A stretch of DNA of 23,341 nt from Anaerolineae bacterium (GCA_016929795.1 JAFGIA010000150.1:1-23341); one strand, 5' to 3'. Shown: positions 1-9,468, counted from the first letter of the stretch. Made by a program: numbers and translations. Notes: generated from the letters alone by a model not told the origin.

Positions 1-9
1 CGGGCCACT

Positions 10-85
<76 letters not shown>

Positions 86-101
86 ACATTGCCGGGCCTA
101 G

Positions 102-177
<76 letters not shown>

Positions 178-187
178 AAGTGGATAC

Positions 188-216
188 AGTATACTCTAAA
201 AGGCCCGAGTCGTCAA
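188..216 (-). promoter_or_regulatory. Promoter of the tRNA-Pro/tRNA-Gly unit
   Basis: Minus strand: -35 TTGACG (216-211), 17-base spacer, -10 TATACT (193-188). The predicted start near 181 lies about four bases before the mature tRNA-Pro 5' end at 177, a typical short tRNA leader. Confidence 0.8.
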
Positions 217-274
217 ACCCACCGGCCACAAAAATAGGGCGCATACCTATCACGGGCGAGCAGCCTGTGAAGGT

Positions 275-303
275 TTGCACAGAGTGGGAGTCTGGGCTAT
301 AAT
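275..303 (+). promoter_or_regulatory. Promoter of the glutamate dehydrogenase-like gene
   Basis: -35 TTGCAC (275-280), 17-base spacer, perfect -10 TATAAT (298-303). The predicted transcription start is near 310, so the mRNA leader before the ATG at 320 is only about ten bases. The ATG-like upstream extension beginning at 275 would lie inside the promoter and can be ruled out. Confidence 0.8.
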
Positions 304-319
304 CGCAGAATGGAGCGCC

Positions 320-1600
320 ATGAGTAGGAGTGATCGCAACCCCTTCAAGATCGCCCAGGCACAACTGGACCAAGTGGCGCGGATCATGGACCTGGAGCCG
401 GCGGTGCACCAACTGCTGCGCTGGCCACGGCGTGAGTTGCACGTCCCGATTCCTGTGCGGATGGACGACGGCACGTTGCAGGTATTCCAGGGTTACCGCG
501 TGCAGTATAACGATGCGCGAGGCCCGACAGGAGGAGGACTGCACTTTCACCCGGAGGAGACGATCGACGCCGTGCGGGCGCTGGCTGCGTGGATGACGTG
601 GAAGACGTCCGTGGTGGACATTCCACTTGGGGGCGGCAGGGGCAGTGTGGTGTGCAATCCAAGAGAGCTATCGCAGGGCGAGCTTGAGCGCGTGGCCCGC
701 GGCTATGTGCGCGCTCTGGGTCACTATATAGGCGAGGCGGCTGACGTACCGGCGCCTGACGTTGATACTCTACCCCAGGTTGCAGCATGGATGACGGATG
801 AGTACTCGGCCATCCGCAGCCACAATAGATCATATCCGATGGTCGCCCCGTCTTGGCCCGTGGGCTGGGCAGGTTTTCTCTCGAGCGGTTCTGCCGGTCG
901 TGCGGGTGCGATGGCACACGGAGGGATCGTTACGATCCGTGAAGCGGCAGAGAGCCTTGGGCTCAACCTCGCGAATGCAACCGTGGCGATCCAGGGATAC
1001 GGAGCCGTCGCCCAGTATGCGCACAGGCGGTTGACTGAGGGATTGGGCGCCACGGTTGTCGCCATTTCTGATGCAGGTGGAGGCGTCTATTGCCCCACTG
1101 GCATCGGTTTCGAAGAGGCGGTGGCCTGGAGGAGTGCGCACGGCACGGCCGGGATGGTGCAGGCCCGCGAGTGGGAGTGGGTGGCGTGCGAAGCAGTGAT
1201 TGAGCTGGATGTCGACATCCTGATCCTGGCGGCGCTCAAGAACCAAATCGGCGATTGGAACGCGAATGAGGTCAAGGCGAGGATCGTGGTTGAGCTGGTG
1301 GAAGGACCAACGACCCAGGCGGCTGACGAGGTTCTGCACAGGAAAGGGGTGTATGTCATCCCCGACCTGATGTGCAGCGCTGGGGTCCTGGCTGTATCGT
1401 ACCTGGCACGGGAGCAAAACGTGCCTGGTGATCCCTGGCAGACTGAGGATGTCTACCAGCGACTCGATCAGAAGATGACCGCCGCGTTCCACGAGGTGCA
1501 CCACGCGGCAGAAAGGTATCACGTGCAAAACCGCCTCGGCGCATACATTGCCTCGGTGGGACGTGTGGCGGAGGCGATGAGGGTGAGGGGTTGGGTCTAG
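320..1600 (+). CDS. Glutamate/Leu/Phe/Val dehydrogenase family protein with altered active site
   Basis: A 426-residue protein of usual length for the hexameric glutamate dehydrogenase family. The N-terminal dimerisation/substrate domain has GPTGGGLHFHP (residues 68-78), MTWK (K95 kept), IPLGGGRGS (101-109) and APDVDT (D147 kept). The NAD(P)-binding domain has AIQGYGAVAQ (about 223-232). Family members normally have lysine at position 71 (GPTKGG, glutamate carboxylate) and 107 (GGxKGG, catalytic). Here they are glycine and arginine. The ATGRG segment reads AMAHGG (197-202), and the NAGG/SYxE region reads SAG..SYLA. Oxidative deamination of glutamate is therefore doubtful. It may use another substrate or be a regulatory subunit, as reported for GdhA of the Thermus GdhA/GdhB complex (inference). 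The start ATG at 320 has GGAG four bases upstream and fits the promoter. It stands alone, divergent from the tRNAs and convergent with the M23 gene. Confidence 0.88.
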   Translation: MSRSDRNPFKIAQAQLDQVARIMDLEPAVHQLLRWPRRELHVPIPVRMDDGTLQVFQGYRVQYNDARGPTGGGLHFHPEETIDAVRALAAWMTWKTSVVDIPLGGGRGSVVCNPRELSQGELERVARGYVRALGHYIGEAADVPAPDVDTLPQVAAWMTDEYSAIRSHNRSYPMVAPSWPVGWAGFLSSGSAGRAGAMAHGGIVTIREAAESLGLNLANATVAIQGYGAVAQYAHRRLTEGLGATVVAISDAGGGVYCPTGIGFEEAVAWRSAHGTAGMVQAREWEWVACEAVIELDVDILILAALKNQIGDWNANEVKARIVVELVEGPTTQAADEVLHRKGVYVIPDLMCSAGVLAVSYLAREQNVPGDPWQTEDVYQRLDQKMTAAFHEVHHAAERYHVQNRLGAYIASVGRVAEAMRVRGWV

Positions 1601-1619
1601 ATTTCACCTCGGAGACAGT

Positions 1620-1651
1620 AAAAGGGCGCGAGAGAGATCTCGCGCCCTTTT
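1620..1651. terminator. Bidirectional intrinsic terminator
   Basis: A perfect 14-base-pair inverted repeat (1620-1633 with 1638-1651) encloses a GAGA tetraloop, with A4 on the left flank and T4 on the right. It sits 19 bases after the dehydrogenase stop and 16 bases beyond the stop of the convergent M23 gene. It can therefore terminate both transcripts. Confidence 0.9.
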
Positions 1652-1667
1652 GTGATGTGTAGAACAA

Positions 1668-2963
1668 TTATGGTAAAAAGCCGAGCGGGTTGCGCGGGAC
1701 GCCGTTGAGCAGGACTTCGAAGTGGAGGTGAGGGCCGGTGGAGCGGCCGGTGTTGCCCATGGTGCCGATGACCTGACCTTTTTTCACCGAGTCGCCGGCT
1801 TTGACGTCGAGAGAGTTGAGGTGGGCGTAGCGTGTCATGTAGCCGTTGCCGTGATCTATGACGACCTGGATGCCATAGCCCCACGTATCGCGGCCGGCGA
1901 GCCGGACGTAGCCGTCGTCGGCGGCGCGGATCGGGACGCCGATGCGGCTGGCGATGTCGATACCACTGTGACCGGCCCAGAATCCCTGGCTCAACATGCC
2001 GCTAGCAGGCCAGGCAAAACGACCACTGCCCTTGGGTGCCCCCTTGGGGGCCGTGCCGACCATCGTCATCGGATAGCGGTTGACGGGCACGACGATCTGC
2101 TTCTGGCCGTCGGGGAGCATAATCTGCTGGCCGGCGGTGAGGGCATAGGGCTCCTCCATCTCGTTGCCCGCAAACCCGATGATTTTCTCTATGGTTGTCT
2201 TGTACTTTTTCGCCAGGCTCTCGACGGTGTCTCCCTTGCCGACGGTGTACCAGATGCCGTCTACAGGGGGGATGATCAGCTTCTGGCCGACACTGAGCAG
2301 GTCAGGTGACGATTCGACCTCGGGGTTCGCCCACAGAACCGTCTGCGGCTCGAGCTCAAAGCCGGTGGCGATCGACCATACGTTGTCACCGCTCTGCACT
2401 GTGTAGGTGATGATGCCCGAGCGGTCACGCTCGGCAAAGGTGGTGTGGGGCACGAGCGCGGGCGCAAAGGCGGCACTGTTGGATGTGAGACGGTTGACGC
2501 CACGGTTGGTGACCATCTCGGTGGATTGACTGGCTGAAAGGTCTGCCGTTCGGTCGGTACTGCGGTTGCTGGCCGCGACAGTGGCGCTGCGTATGCCAAG
2601 GCCGGGTGCCGGTGTAGGGGTCGGCAGGAAAAAGTCCACCTGGGGGACCGTGACTTGGGTAATGGTCACGACGCCGAGGGCCAGGAGGACGACGACGAAA
2701 TGCAAGGCAAAGCGATTCAGTAGCGAACCGTCACCGATATGGCTCGATATTCGGGTCAGGATTGCCCGAATCGGAAGCGTTTTTGTCCTGCTACTCACGC
2801 GAGAGCAAAAGGCCCTCAGATAGTGCGCGCCCCTCACTCCTACTGGCGCAAGGTCCTTGAGTCGGCTCCGATCGACGAAGGTGTTGAATGTCTTTTTTCC
2901 CCTTCGCCAGATGGCCGCCGGGTCCTCTCCCTTAGCAGGGAGCTTGGAATGCGAGTCAATCAT
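1668..2963 (-). CDS. Membrane-anchored LysM / M23 family peptidoglycan endopeptidase
   Basis: A 431-residue protein. Residues 1-83 are basic and cytoplasmic-like, followed by one membrane segment (about 84-106) and a Pro-Thr stretch (114-120). Two LysM peptidoglycan-binding domains follow (about 186-231 and 238-284, each opening with YTV..GD). The C-terminal lytic M23 domain (about 326-425) has the zinc motif HSGID (H332, D336), H381 and HLHFE (H412/H414), so all ligands are present and activity is plausible. The likely role is cutting peptide cross-links in the wall, or activating a wall hydrolase at the outer face of the membrane (inference). ATG at 2963 has GGAG seven bases upstream. A promoter with extended -10 lies at 3008-3036. 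The unusually long N-terminal cytoplasmic part (over 80 residues) has no recognised domain. Confidence 0.93.
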   Translation of the reverse strand: MIDSHSKLPAKGEDPAAIWRRGKKTFNTFVDRSRLKDLAPVGVRGAHYLRAFCSRVSSRTKTLPIRAILTRISSHIGDGSLLNRFALHFVVVLLALGVVTITQVTVPQVDFFLPTPTPAPGLGIRSATVAASNRSTDRTADLSASQSTEMVTNRGVNRLTSNSAAFAPALVPHTTFAERDRSGIITYTVQSGDNVWSIATGFELEPQTVLWANPEVESSPDLLSVGQKLIIPPVDGIWYTVGKGDTVESLAKKYKTTIEKIIGFAGNEMEEPYALTAGQQIMLPDGQKQIVVPVNRYPMTMVGTAPKGAPKGSGRFAWPASGMLSQGFWAGHSGIDIASRIGVPIRAADDGYVRLAGRDTWGYGIQVVIDHGNGYMTRYAHLNSLDVKAGDSVKKGQVIGTMGNTGRSTGPHLHFEVLLNGVPRNPLGFLP

Positions 2964-3007
2964 CTATTCACTCCATCGCGGATAGGCGAGCCCTCAATGG
3001 CAGGCAG

Positions 3008-3036
3008 ATTATACCATAGAAGAAGAAGGGGAGCAA
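3008..3036 (-). promoter_or_regulatory. Promoter of the LysM/M23 gene
   Basis: Minus strand: -35 TTGCTC (3036-3031), 17-base spacer, extended -10 TGGTATAAT with the hexamer at 3013-3008. Predicted start near 3001, giving a leader of about 38 bases. Confidence 0.75.
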
Positions 3037-3080
3037 GTCTGAGGAGGACATGTTACAGGAGTGTGCCATACGGTGAAAGC

Positions 3081-3139
3081 AAACAGATAGGGGCCGCTCC
3101 CATGCAGTTGGCGAATGTGCGTGGGAGCCCACTCTGTTT
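3081..3139 (-). terminator. Imperfect hairpin downstream of rho, possible terminator
   Basis: Outer arms AAACAGA (3081-3087) and TCTGTTT (3133-3139), with inner arms GCTCCCA (3096-3102) and TGGGAGC (3122-3128), form an interrupted hairpin 24 bases after the rho stop. It lacks a clean U-tract on the minus strand, so intrinsic termination would be weak. It could instead stabilise the rho mRNA 3' end. Confidence 0.35.
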
Positions 3140-3162
3140 CTGTCCCTTCTGAGGCAGCGGGT

Positions 3163-4413
<1,251 letters not shown>

Positions 4414-4707
4414 AGTTCTCCTCCGGAATCAATATCTCCGGCAGCGTGCACAGGCGCCATACGATAAAGACAGCCAAGTATCAGCGACAACTGTGCCCGG
4501 ATGATGTTGAAACTTGCGGCCGTGCGCGCTAATGCGCACTGGCGCACTTGCGATGCATCCCCGCAGTATGACTGGCTTTGTGAAGTACGATACTCCTCCG
4601 ATTAGCTTCTGGCACGCACCACGCAGGTCCGGCACTGCCAAAGAAGCGCCGCGTGGGAAGCGCATTCGCTGGCTGAATGCAAGGAGGAAGGTTCAGCGTT
4701 CACAGAC
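4414..4707 (-). promoter_or_regulatory. Long 5' leader of rho
   Basis: Between the predicted transcription start (near 4707) and the GTG start of rho are about 290 bases with no recognised gene. The stretch contains GC-rich local inverted repeats (for example around 4520-4550, with TGCGC/GCGCA arms) and two internal purine-rich Shine-Dalgarno-like runs, one without a start codon at a fitting distance. I recognise no known riboswitch. A 78-codon open frame (4665 to 4429) has no ribosome site and a composition that does not persuade me. Confidence 0.45.
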
Positions 4708-4713
4708 CACTTG

Positions 4714-4742
4714 ATTATAGCACAACCAGAATGGCACGTCAA
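4714..4742 (-). promoter_or_regulatory. Promoter of rho
   Basis: Minus strand: -35 TTGACG (4742-4737), exactly 17-base spacer, perfect -10 TATAAT (4719-4714). This is one of the strongest-looking promoters in the window. Confidence 0.82.
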
Positions 4743-4810
4743 GTTTTCGTAACAAATATATGCTCTGGTTCTGAAGACGCTGCCAGCACGCTCCGGGTTC
4801 CCCTGCGGGC

Positions 4811-5797
4811 TCAATCGAACTGGATCTGACTGTAGCGCATCAGCTTGTCCCAACGGTGGGTTGCTTCGATAAAACGCACAGTGCCTGACCTGGAGCGCAT
4901 GACGATACTGTGTGTTCGCGCTCCGCCGCCAAAGTAGCGCACGCCGTCCAGTAGTTCTCCGTTGGTGATGCCCGTGGCGGAGAAAAAGACGTTGTTGCCC
5001 TTGACGAGGTCACTGATCGTCAATACCTTCTCTGCCTCAATGCCTGCCTCGATTGCGCGTGCCCGTTCTTCCTCGTCGCGCGGCCAAAGCTGACACTGCA
5101 TGTCGCCCCCCACGCACTTGAGGGCGCAGGCGGTGATCACGGCCTCGGGCGAGCCACCGATGCCGAGAAGGACGTCGATCCCTGTGTCAGGGATGGTGGT
5201 CATGAGCGCCCCGGCGATATCCCCATCGGGTATCAGGCGGATGCGCGATCCGACACGGCGCACCTGCTGGATGAGGTCACGATGCCGCGGCCTGTCCAGA
5301 ATGACGATTGTCAGGTCATCCAGGTCCTTGTGCTTGACCCGCGCGATGTTGCGCAGGTTGACCTCGACGGGGGCCAGGATATCGATTGCGCCAACCGCCT
5401 CGGGCCCGACGGCGATCTTGTTCATGTAATGAAAGGGACCGGGATCGTACATTGTGTCGCGCTCTGATAGCGAGACGACGGCGAGTGATCCAGAGCGCCC
5501 CAATGATAGGATCGTGGTGCCGTCGATCGGATCGACGGCAATGTCCACACGCGGTGGCTGGCCGGAGCCAAGCATCTCGCCGTTAAAGAGCATGGGCGCT
5601 TGGTCTTTTTCTCCCTCACCGATGACGATCACGCCGTCCATGTCGATGGTGTTCAAGACGAGGCGCATCGCATCCACGGCAGCCTGATCGGCCGCTTCCT
5701 TGTTGCCACGCCCCATCCAGCGGCCTGCAGCCATGGCTGCTGCCTCAGTGACGCGCGTCAGTTCCATCGCCAAGTTACGGTCGGGGACAGCGTCCAT
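4811..5797 (-). CDS. glpX: Class II fructose-1,6-bisphosphatase (GlpX family)
   Basis: A 328-residue enzyme that removes the 1-phosphate from fructose-1,6-bisphosphate in gluconeogenesis (and sedoheptulose bisphosphate in some relatives). Family motifs are intact: GNKEAAD (31-37), GEGEKD (60-65), the metal-binding DPIDGTT (89-95), and the later PDGDIAGAL and GIGGSPEAV loops. I chose ATG at 5797, which has AGGAG ten bases upstream. An in-frame TTG at 5830 would add eleven residues but places that ribosome site inside the gene. A strong promoter lies about 110 bases upstream. The stop is 69 bases from the rho -35 box with no clear terminator between, so some read-through into rho is possible. 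Confidence 0.95.
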   Translation of the reverse strand: MDAVPDRNLAMELTRVTEAAAMAAGRWMGRGNKEAADQAAVDAMRLVLNTIDMDGVIVIGEGEKDQAPMLFNGEMLGSGQPPRVDIAVDPIDGTTILSLGRSGSLAVVSLSERDTMYDPGPFHYMNKIAVGPEAVGAIDILAPVEVNLRNIARVKHKDLDDLTIVILDRPRHRDLIQQVRRVGSRIRLIPDGDIAGALMTTIPDTGIDVLLGIGGSPEAVITACALKCVGGDMQCQLWPRDEEERARAIEAGIEAEKVLTISDLVKGNNVFFSATGITNGELLDGVRYFGGGARTHSIVMRSRSGTVRFIEATHRWDKLMRYSQIQFD

Positions 5798-5907
5798 GAT
5801 CGTCTTGCTCCTTGGATGAGTTATTCGCAATGGACGTCACACACACCCGAAGATCCATTCGTCACTCTGGGGCACCAACAACACGTGCCAACACGGCAAG
5901 CATCCCT

Positions 5908-5935
5908 ATTATAACACACTCCATGCAGGGTGCAA
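5908..5935 (-). promoter_or_regulatory. Promoter of glpX
   Basis: Minus strand: -35 TTGCAC (5935-5930), 16-base spacer, -10 TATAAT (5913-5908). Predicted start near 5901 gives a leader of roughly 100 bases to the ATG at 5797. Confidence 0.78.
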
Positions 5936-6038
5936 GTTTGGCACCAGGTGGGCACGAAAATGGCACAATTTGGGTGGGAGGTAAACGGGAAGCGTGGCGC
6001 GAGCGTGGGACGCGCGTCAGGTGGCAAATCGCGGGATG

Positions 6039-6047
6039 TGATATGCT
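6039..6047 (+). promoter_or_regulatory. Possible extended -10 of the small secreted protein gene
   Basis: TGATATGCT (TGn plus 4/6 match to TATAAT) lies about 30 bases before the start codon at 6080. No convincing -35 is seen. This is weak evidence on its own. Confidence 0.35.
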
Positions 6048-6079
6048 GGTGGTGTGTGAGTTCAGGAGGAGGGCTGGGT

Positions 6080-6412
6080 ATGGGAAACGTGGCATGGCGC
6101 GCCGGGGTGACGATCGTTTTGCTGGTGGCTGTTGCCGTAGCCGGCCCGAGGACCGGGCAAAGTGGGCACACGCGAGACGCGGCACAGGCACAGTCGGCGC
6201 GCGACTTGCCAATGGGGGCGGGCGATGCCTCCATATCCCCTCTACCTGGGTGCCCGTCGCCCCGTGAGCTGGTTCCAGATGTCGCGCCATGCTGGCTGGA
6301 TGTGGAATGGCTGGACGGCAGCCCGCTGACACGCCAGAGCGGGGCGGCGATGGGCGAGATGGCACGGATATCCCCCTGGGTAGAGGGGGATGATACACCG
6401 ATTCCGCACTAG
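6080..6412 (+). CDS. Small secreted protein of unknown function
   Basis: A 110-residue protein not recognised as any family. Residues 1-7 are a short basic start (MGNVAWR), 8-22 a hydrophobic core rich in V, A and L, followed by a small-residue region with AQAQSA that could be a signal peptidase site. The mature part is short, has two cysteines and is acidic to neutral. The start ATG at 6080 has a perfect AGGAGG (6064-6069) ten bases upstream, which supports it as a real gene. The longer upstream open frame in the same phase has no such site. Its stop overlaps by three bases the stop of the convergent repeat-protein gene (shared CTAG, 6409-6412). Codon use resembles the neighbouring genes. 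Function unknown. Confidence 0.6.
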   Translation: MGNVAWRAGVTIVLLVAVAVAGPRTGQSGHTRDAAQAQSARDLPMGAGDASISPLPGCPSPRELVPDVAPCWLDVEWLDGSPLTRQSGAAMGEMARISPWVEGDDTPIPH

Positions 6413-7962
6413 GGGTGGGCAAAGTGGACCTCGGCGCGGCCGCGGCCATCCATCCAGATCTCGGTTTCGAGGTCGGCGTCGTCGGGGCGGAGATAGTAGG
6501 TGCCGCGCGACAGGGCACTGAATTCGCAGGCATCTGGGCCGATCTCCGGCTTGGAGCCGGTGATGCACGTCGCTTCAAAGCCACCGCTGGTGCGGATGTG
6601 GACGGGAATGCCGCCATAGTTGAGGACGCGGATGACAATCACCGACCATACCCCCCCCTCACTCTCCGGATCGCTGGTGTTCGAGATGATCCAGCTCTGC
6701 CAGCCGGTGGCCGGGGTGCCGGTGGGACGGGGGGTTGGCGTGTTGCTGGGCTGGCTCGTCGGTTGGCTCGTGGGGCGGCTCGTGGGCCGGGCGGTGGGTG
6801 TGCGTGTGGGGCCGGCAGGCGGTGGTAGGGGGGCCGGCACCTCGTCAAAACGGACCTTTGCCCAGCCCCAGCCGTCGACGGTTATCTGCACGCTGGTATC
6901 GAGGTTGGCGGGGGTGATCGTGTAGGTACCGGCACTGAGGCCACCAAACTCGCACGCGTCGCCATACTCTGGCTTGGTGCTGGTCAAACAAGTGGCTTCG
7001 AATTGACCCACACGGAGGACGACCTTGTGCCACGGCTTGCCATTTACCACGACGGCTATGGCCGAGTTCGAATGCTCTGTCGGCTCGCTCCCGCTGCGAT
7101 TTTCGACGATGGAACCGACCCAGCGCATCGCAGGTGGCGGCGTGGTGTCATAGAACTCGACGAGGACAAATTCGTGCAGGTCAACACGGACGTCGAGGCG
7201 GGTGTTCAGGCCAGTGGGCAGCAACTGGTAGGTGCCAGCCTGCAGTGCGCCAAACTCGCACGCATCGGGTCCGTGCTCGGGCTTGGTGCCGGTGACGCAG
7301 GTGGCGGAAAAAGCGCCTGATCGGATTTCCACTTGCTGCCCTGCTGGGCGCCCGATGACACGCACGGCGATCGTCGATAAGTGGGTTTGCAAGCCATCGA
7401 CGCGTTCTACCTCGCGCCCGCGCCACCCACCGGCAGCCGGTGTGGCAGAAGGGCGCGGCGTGGCAGTGATGGCAGAGGAACTGGTGGCGCTGGGAGTGCG
7501 CGTAGCAGTTGCGCGACGGGTAGAGGTGGGGGAGGCCGTCGGCGTCGCGGTTGGCGCACATGGCACCTGCTTAAAGTCTACACGTGCATAGCCCTTGCCG
7601 TCGAGCCAGATCGTATAGGTGGTGCCAAGGCCCTGTGGCTCGATGGTGTACGTACCCTTGCTCAACGGGGCAAACTCGGCGACGTTGGGGCCGTATTCAG
7701 GCTTGGTGCCGGTCAAGCCGACTACCTCAAAGCCACCGCTCGACCGGACATAGACGGGTAGGCCGCCGCGGCCCTGCACGCCGACGCGCAGCACGCTGCC
7801 GGCAAGCTCCATATTTGTCCACTGCTCGGTGAGTTCCGCCTGCCAGCAGCCATCCGCCTGCACGGTGTCAAGCTCAGAGACGGCAACCAGCCCGGCGAGG
7901 AGGAGCAGGAGGACGAGGAGCAAAAAGACGCAAGAGGGATTCTTTTTCGCGACGATCATCAC
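6409..7962 (-). CDS. Secreted protein with four copies of an unrecognised ~95-residue domain
   Basis: A 517-residue protein. An N-terminal signal peptide (about 1-36, with a leucine-rich core) precedes four tandem domains. Each has the pattern GGF-[E/S]-x-x-C-x-TGTKPE-x-GPDACEF..L..GTY, followed by a strand ending in a W/V-DG-x-x-A-x-V-x-F motif. Domains 1/2 and 3/4 are separated by ~40-residue linkers almost wholly of T, P, S, A and R. Domains 2 and 3 are joined by a short proline run. Domains 2-4 each have two cysteines about 13 residues apart, while domain 1 lacks both. I do not recognise the domain. It is probably an extracellular beta-rich surface module (inference). GTG at 7962 and ATG at 7959 are both possible starts behind GGAGGTG. 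The gene follows the second radical SAM gene by 21 bases, so it is probably its operon partner. Confidence 0.9.
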   Translation of the reverse strand: MMIVAKKNPSCVFLLLVLLLLLAGLVAVSELDTVQADGCWQAELTEQWTNMELAGSVLRVGVQGRGGLPVYVRSSGGFEVVGLTGTKPEYGPNVAEFAPLSKGTYTIEPQGLGTTYTIWLDGKGYARVDFKQVPCAPTATPTASPTSTRRATATRTPSATSSSAITATPRPSATPAAGGWRGREVERVDGLQTHLSTIAVRVIGRPAGQQVEIRSGAFSATCVTGTKPEHGPDACEFGALQAGTYQLLPTGLNTRLDVRVDLHEFVLVEFYDTTPPPAMRWVGSIVENRSGSEPTEHSNSAIAVVVNGKPWHKVVLRVGQFEATCLTSTKPEYGDACEFGGLSAGTYTITPANLDTSVQITVDGWGWAKVRFDEVPAPLPPPAGPTRTPTARPTSRPTSQPTSQPSNTPTPRPTGTPATGWQSWIISNTSDPESEGGVWSVIVIRVLNYGGIPVHIRTSGGFEATCITGSKPEIGPDACEFSALSRGTYYLRPDDADLETEIWMDGRGRAEVHFAHP

Positions 7963-7983
7963 GTCGGCACCTCCTTCAGATTG

Positions 7984-9459
7984 TCACTGGCTCCTGATGC
8001 GCATGTAATAGAGCGCCGAGTCGAGGTACTCGCGCGGCGTCATTTTGAAGGGGAACATGCGATTTTTGATCGCCCAACCCTTCCACATTTTGTACACAAG
8101 CCAGAAGAGGCGATTGGTGGGCAAGCGGATGAGGCGGTGGATGGCTGGCAGAAGGCGCGGGAACTCGACGGCGAGGGCAAAGAGCTTTTGCAGGTTCTCG
8201 ATCTGCCGCTTTTCGGCGTCGCTGCCGAACTTGATGATCGTGTCGTCACTTACCGATCCGGATAGATCATCGAACGAGCCCATCATCCACCCATGCTCGT
8301 ACGCCCACTCGCCGAGGGCCGTCTTGGGGTAGGGCTGGAAGAGAAAGACGTTGGCGTAGGCCGGCTTGCACTCGGCATTGAGGGCAAGCGTCTCGAAATC
8401 GGTCTCCAGGCTGCCTGTCGGCAGGCCGAGCATGTTGTTGGTCATGAAGGCGATGCCGTGGCGACGCAGGATGGCGGCGGCGTTGAGAATCTGCTCACGG
8501 CTCATGTTGCGGTTGAGCACGGCGTTGCGGAGGCGGTCGTTGCCCGCCTCCAGGCCAAAGCTGACAGACACGCAGCCGGCATCTTTAAAGAGGGCGATCT
8601 TGGCATCGGTGACGAGATTGGCGCGTACCTGGCACCAGAAGGGCAGGCTTACCTCGGCCTTGTAGCGGGCCATGAACTCTTCGAGCCAGTGGTCCTGTAG
8701 AATGAAGGTATCGTCCATGAAGAGGATAAAACGCACGTCGTGTGCCGCCGCTACCTCCTGGATCTCGCGGATGACGTTGCCGGGGCTGCGGCGGCGAAAA
8801 CGGCGCCCCTTGCCGCCGTACAATTCGGAATAGGCCTTGTTGAAGCAGAACGCACAGTCGTAGGGGCAGCCGCGACCAGTGATGAACGGCTTGATTCTGG
8901 TGCGGCGGCTCTGCTGATGCGCGTTGTAGAGCAACTCGCGGTCGGAGAAGGGCAGCTCATCGAGCTCGGTGTCAGTCAGGAGGGGGCGGAGCGGATTACG
9001 CACGATCTCGCCCGTGACGTGCTCGGGCAAAGTGCCGTTCAGCTTGAACCACCAGTTAGAGATCGCGGGGTTGGTGAGCACCGTGGCGCCGTCCCTGCGC
9101 TCCAGGGCATTCATCAGGTCGAGTGTTGCATACTCGCCCTCGCCGAGGCAGATGCCGTCGACACCATCGCGATCAATCATCTCGGGGAAAAAGGTGGGGT
9201 GGGGACCGCCAAAGATGGAGAACACGCCTGGTAATTGGGCGCGAATGCGCTGGTTTAGGTCGAGGTACCAGTTGTGTGGGCCAGTATAGACGGTATAGCC
9301 AACGACGTCGGGCTGCAGGCGCACCGCCGTCTGCAGCGGGTCCTCTTCGGTGGCGACCACGAGGCTGATGCGATGGCCTGCCTGCTTGAGCAGGCTGCTG
9401 ATCAGCAGGATCCCCTGTGGCTCGTTGTCGATCTCTTTGACGATGAATAGAAGGTGCAA
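7984..9459 (-). CDS. B12-binding-domain radical SAM protein (second of tandem pair)
   Basis: A 491-residue protein. The N-terminal ~150 residues have the Rossmann-like shape of a cobalamin-binding domain (FGGPHPTFFPEM at 83-94, then GEGE). The radical SAM core begins with GRGCPYDCAFCFN, where C198, C202 and C205 bind the 4Fe-4S cluster that cleaves S-adenosylmethionine. A C-terminal ~110-residue extension ends with MWKGWAIKNR and is shared with the paralogue upstream. Members of this class perform methylations, ring closures or other radical steps on varied substrates, and the substrate here is unknown. Start is TTG at 9459. The AGGAG six bases before it overlaps the TAG stop of the upstream gene, indicating translational coupling. 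The next gene downstream encodes the four-domain secreted protein. Confidence 0.92.
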   Translation of the reverse strand: MHLLFIVKEIDNEPQGILLISSLLKQAGHRISLVVATEEDPLQTAVRLQPDVVGYTVYTGPHNWYLDLNQRIRAQLPGVFSIFGGPHPTFFPEMIDRDGVDGICLGEGEYATLDLMNALERRDGATVLTNPAISNWWFKLNGTLPEHVTGEIVRNPLRPLLTDTELDELPFSDRELLYNAHQQSRRTRIKPFITGRGCPYDCAFCFNKAYSELYGGKGRRFRRRSPGNVIREIQEVAAAHDVRFILFMDDTFILQDHWLEEFMARYKAEVSLPFWCQVRANLVTDAKIALFKDAGCVSVSFGLEAGNDRLRNAVLNRNMSREQILNAAAILRRHGIAFMTNNMLGLPTGSLETDFETLALNAECKPAYANVFLFQPYPKTALGEWAYEHGWMMGSFDDLSGSVSDDTIIKFGSDAEKRQIENLQKLFALAVEFPRLLPAIHRLIRLPTNRLFWLVYKMWKGWAIKNRMFPFKMTPREYLDSALYYMRIRSQ

Positions 9460-9468
9460 ACTCGACTC

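Noticed and set aside
4429..4665. 78-codon open frame in the rho leader
   Set aside because: No ribosome site before its ATG and no protein-like features. It is better read as untranslated leader, though a leader peptide cannot be fully excluded.
6370..6391. 8-bp hairpin ATCCCCCT/AGGGGGAT near the end of the small secreted protein gene
   Set aside because: It lies inside coding sequence, has no U-tract and is short, so chance in GC-rich sequence is sufficient.
6720..6830. Short tandem repeats resembling a repeat array
   Set aside because: They encode the Thr-Pro-Ser linker of the secreted repeat protein. There are no equal-length spacers, so this is not a CRISPR array.
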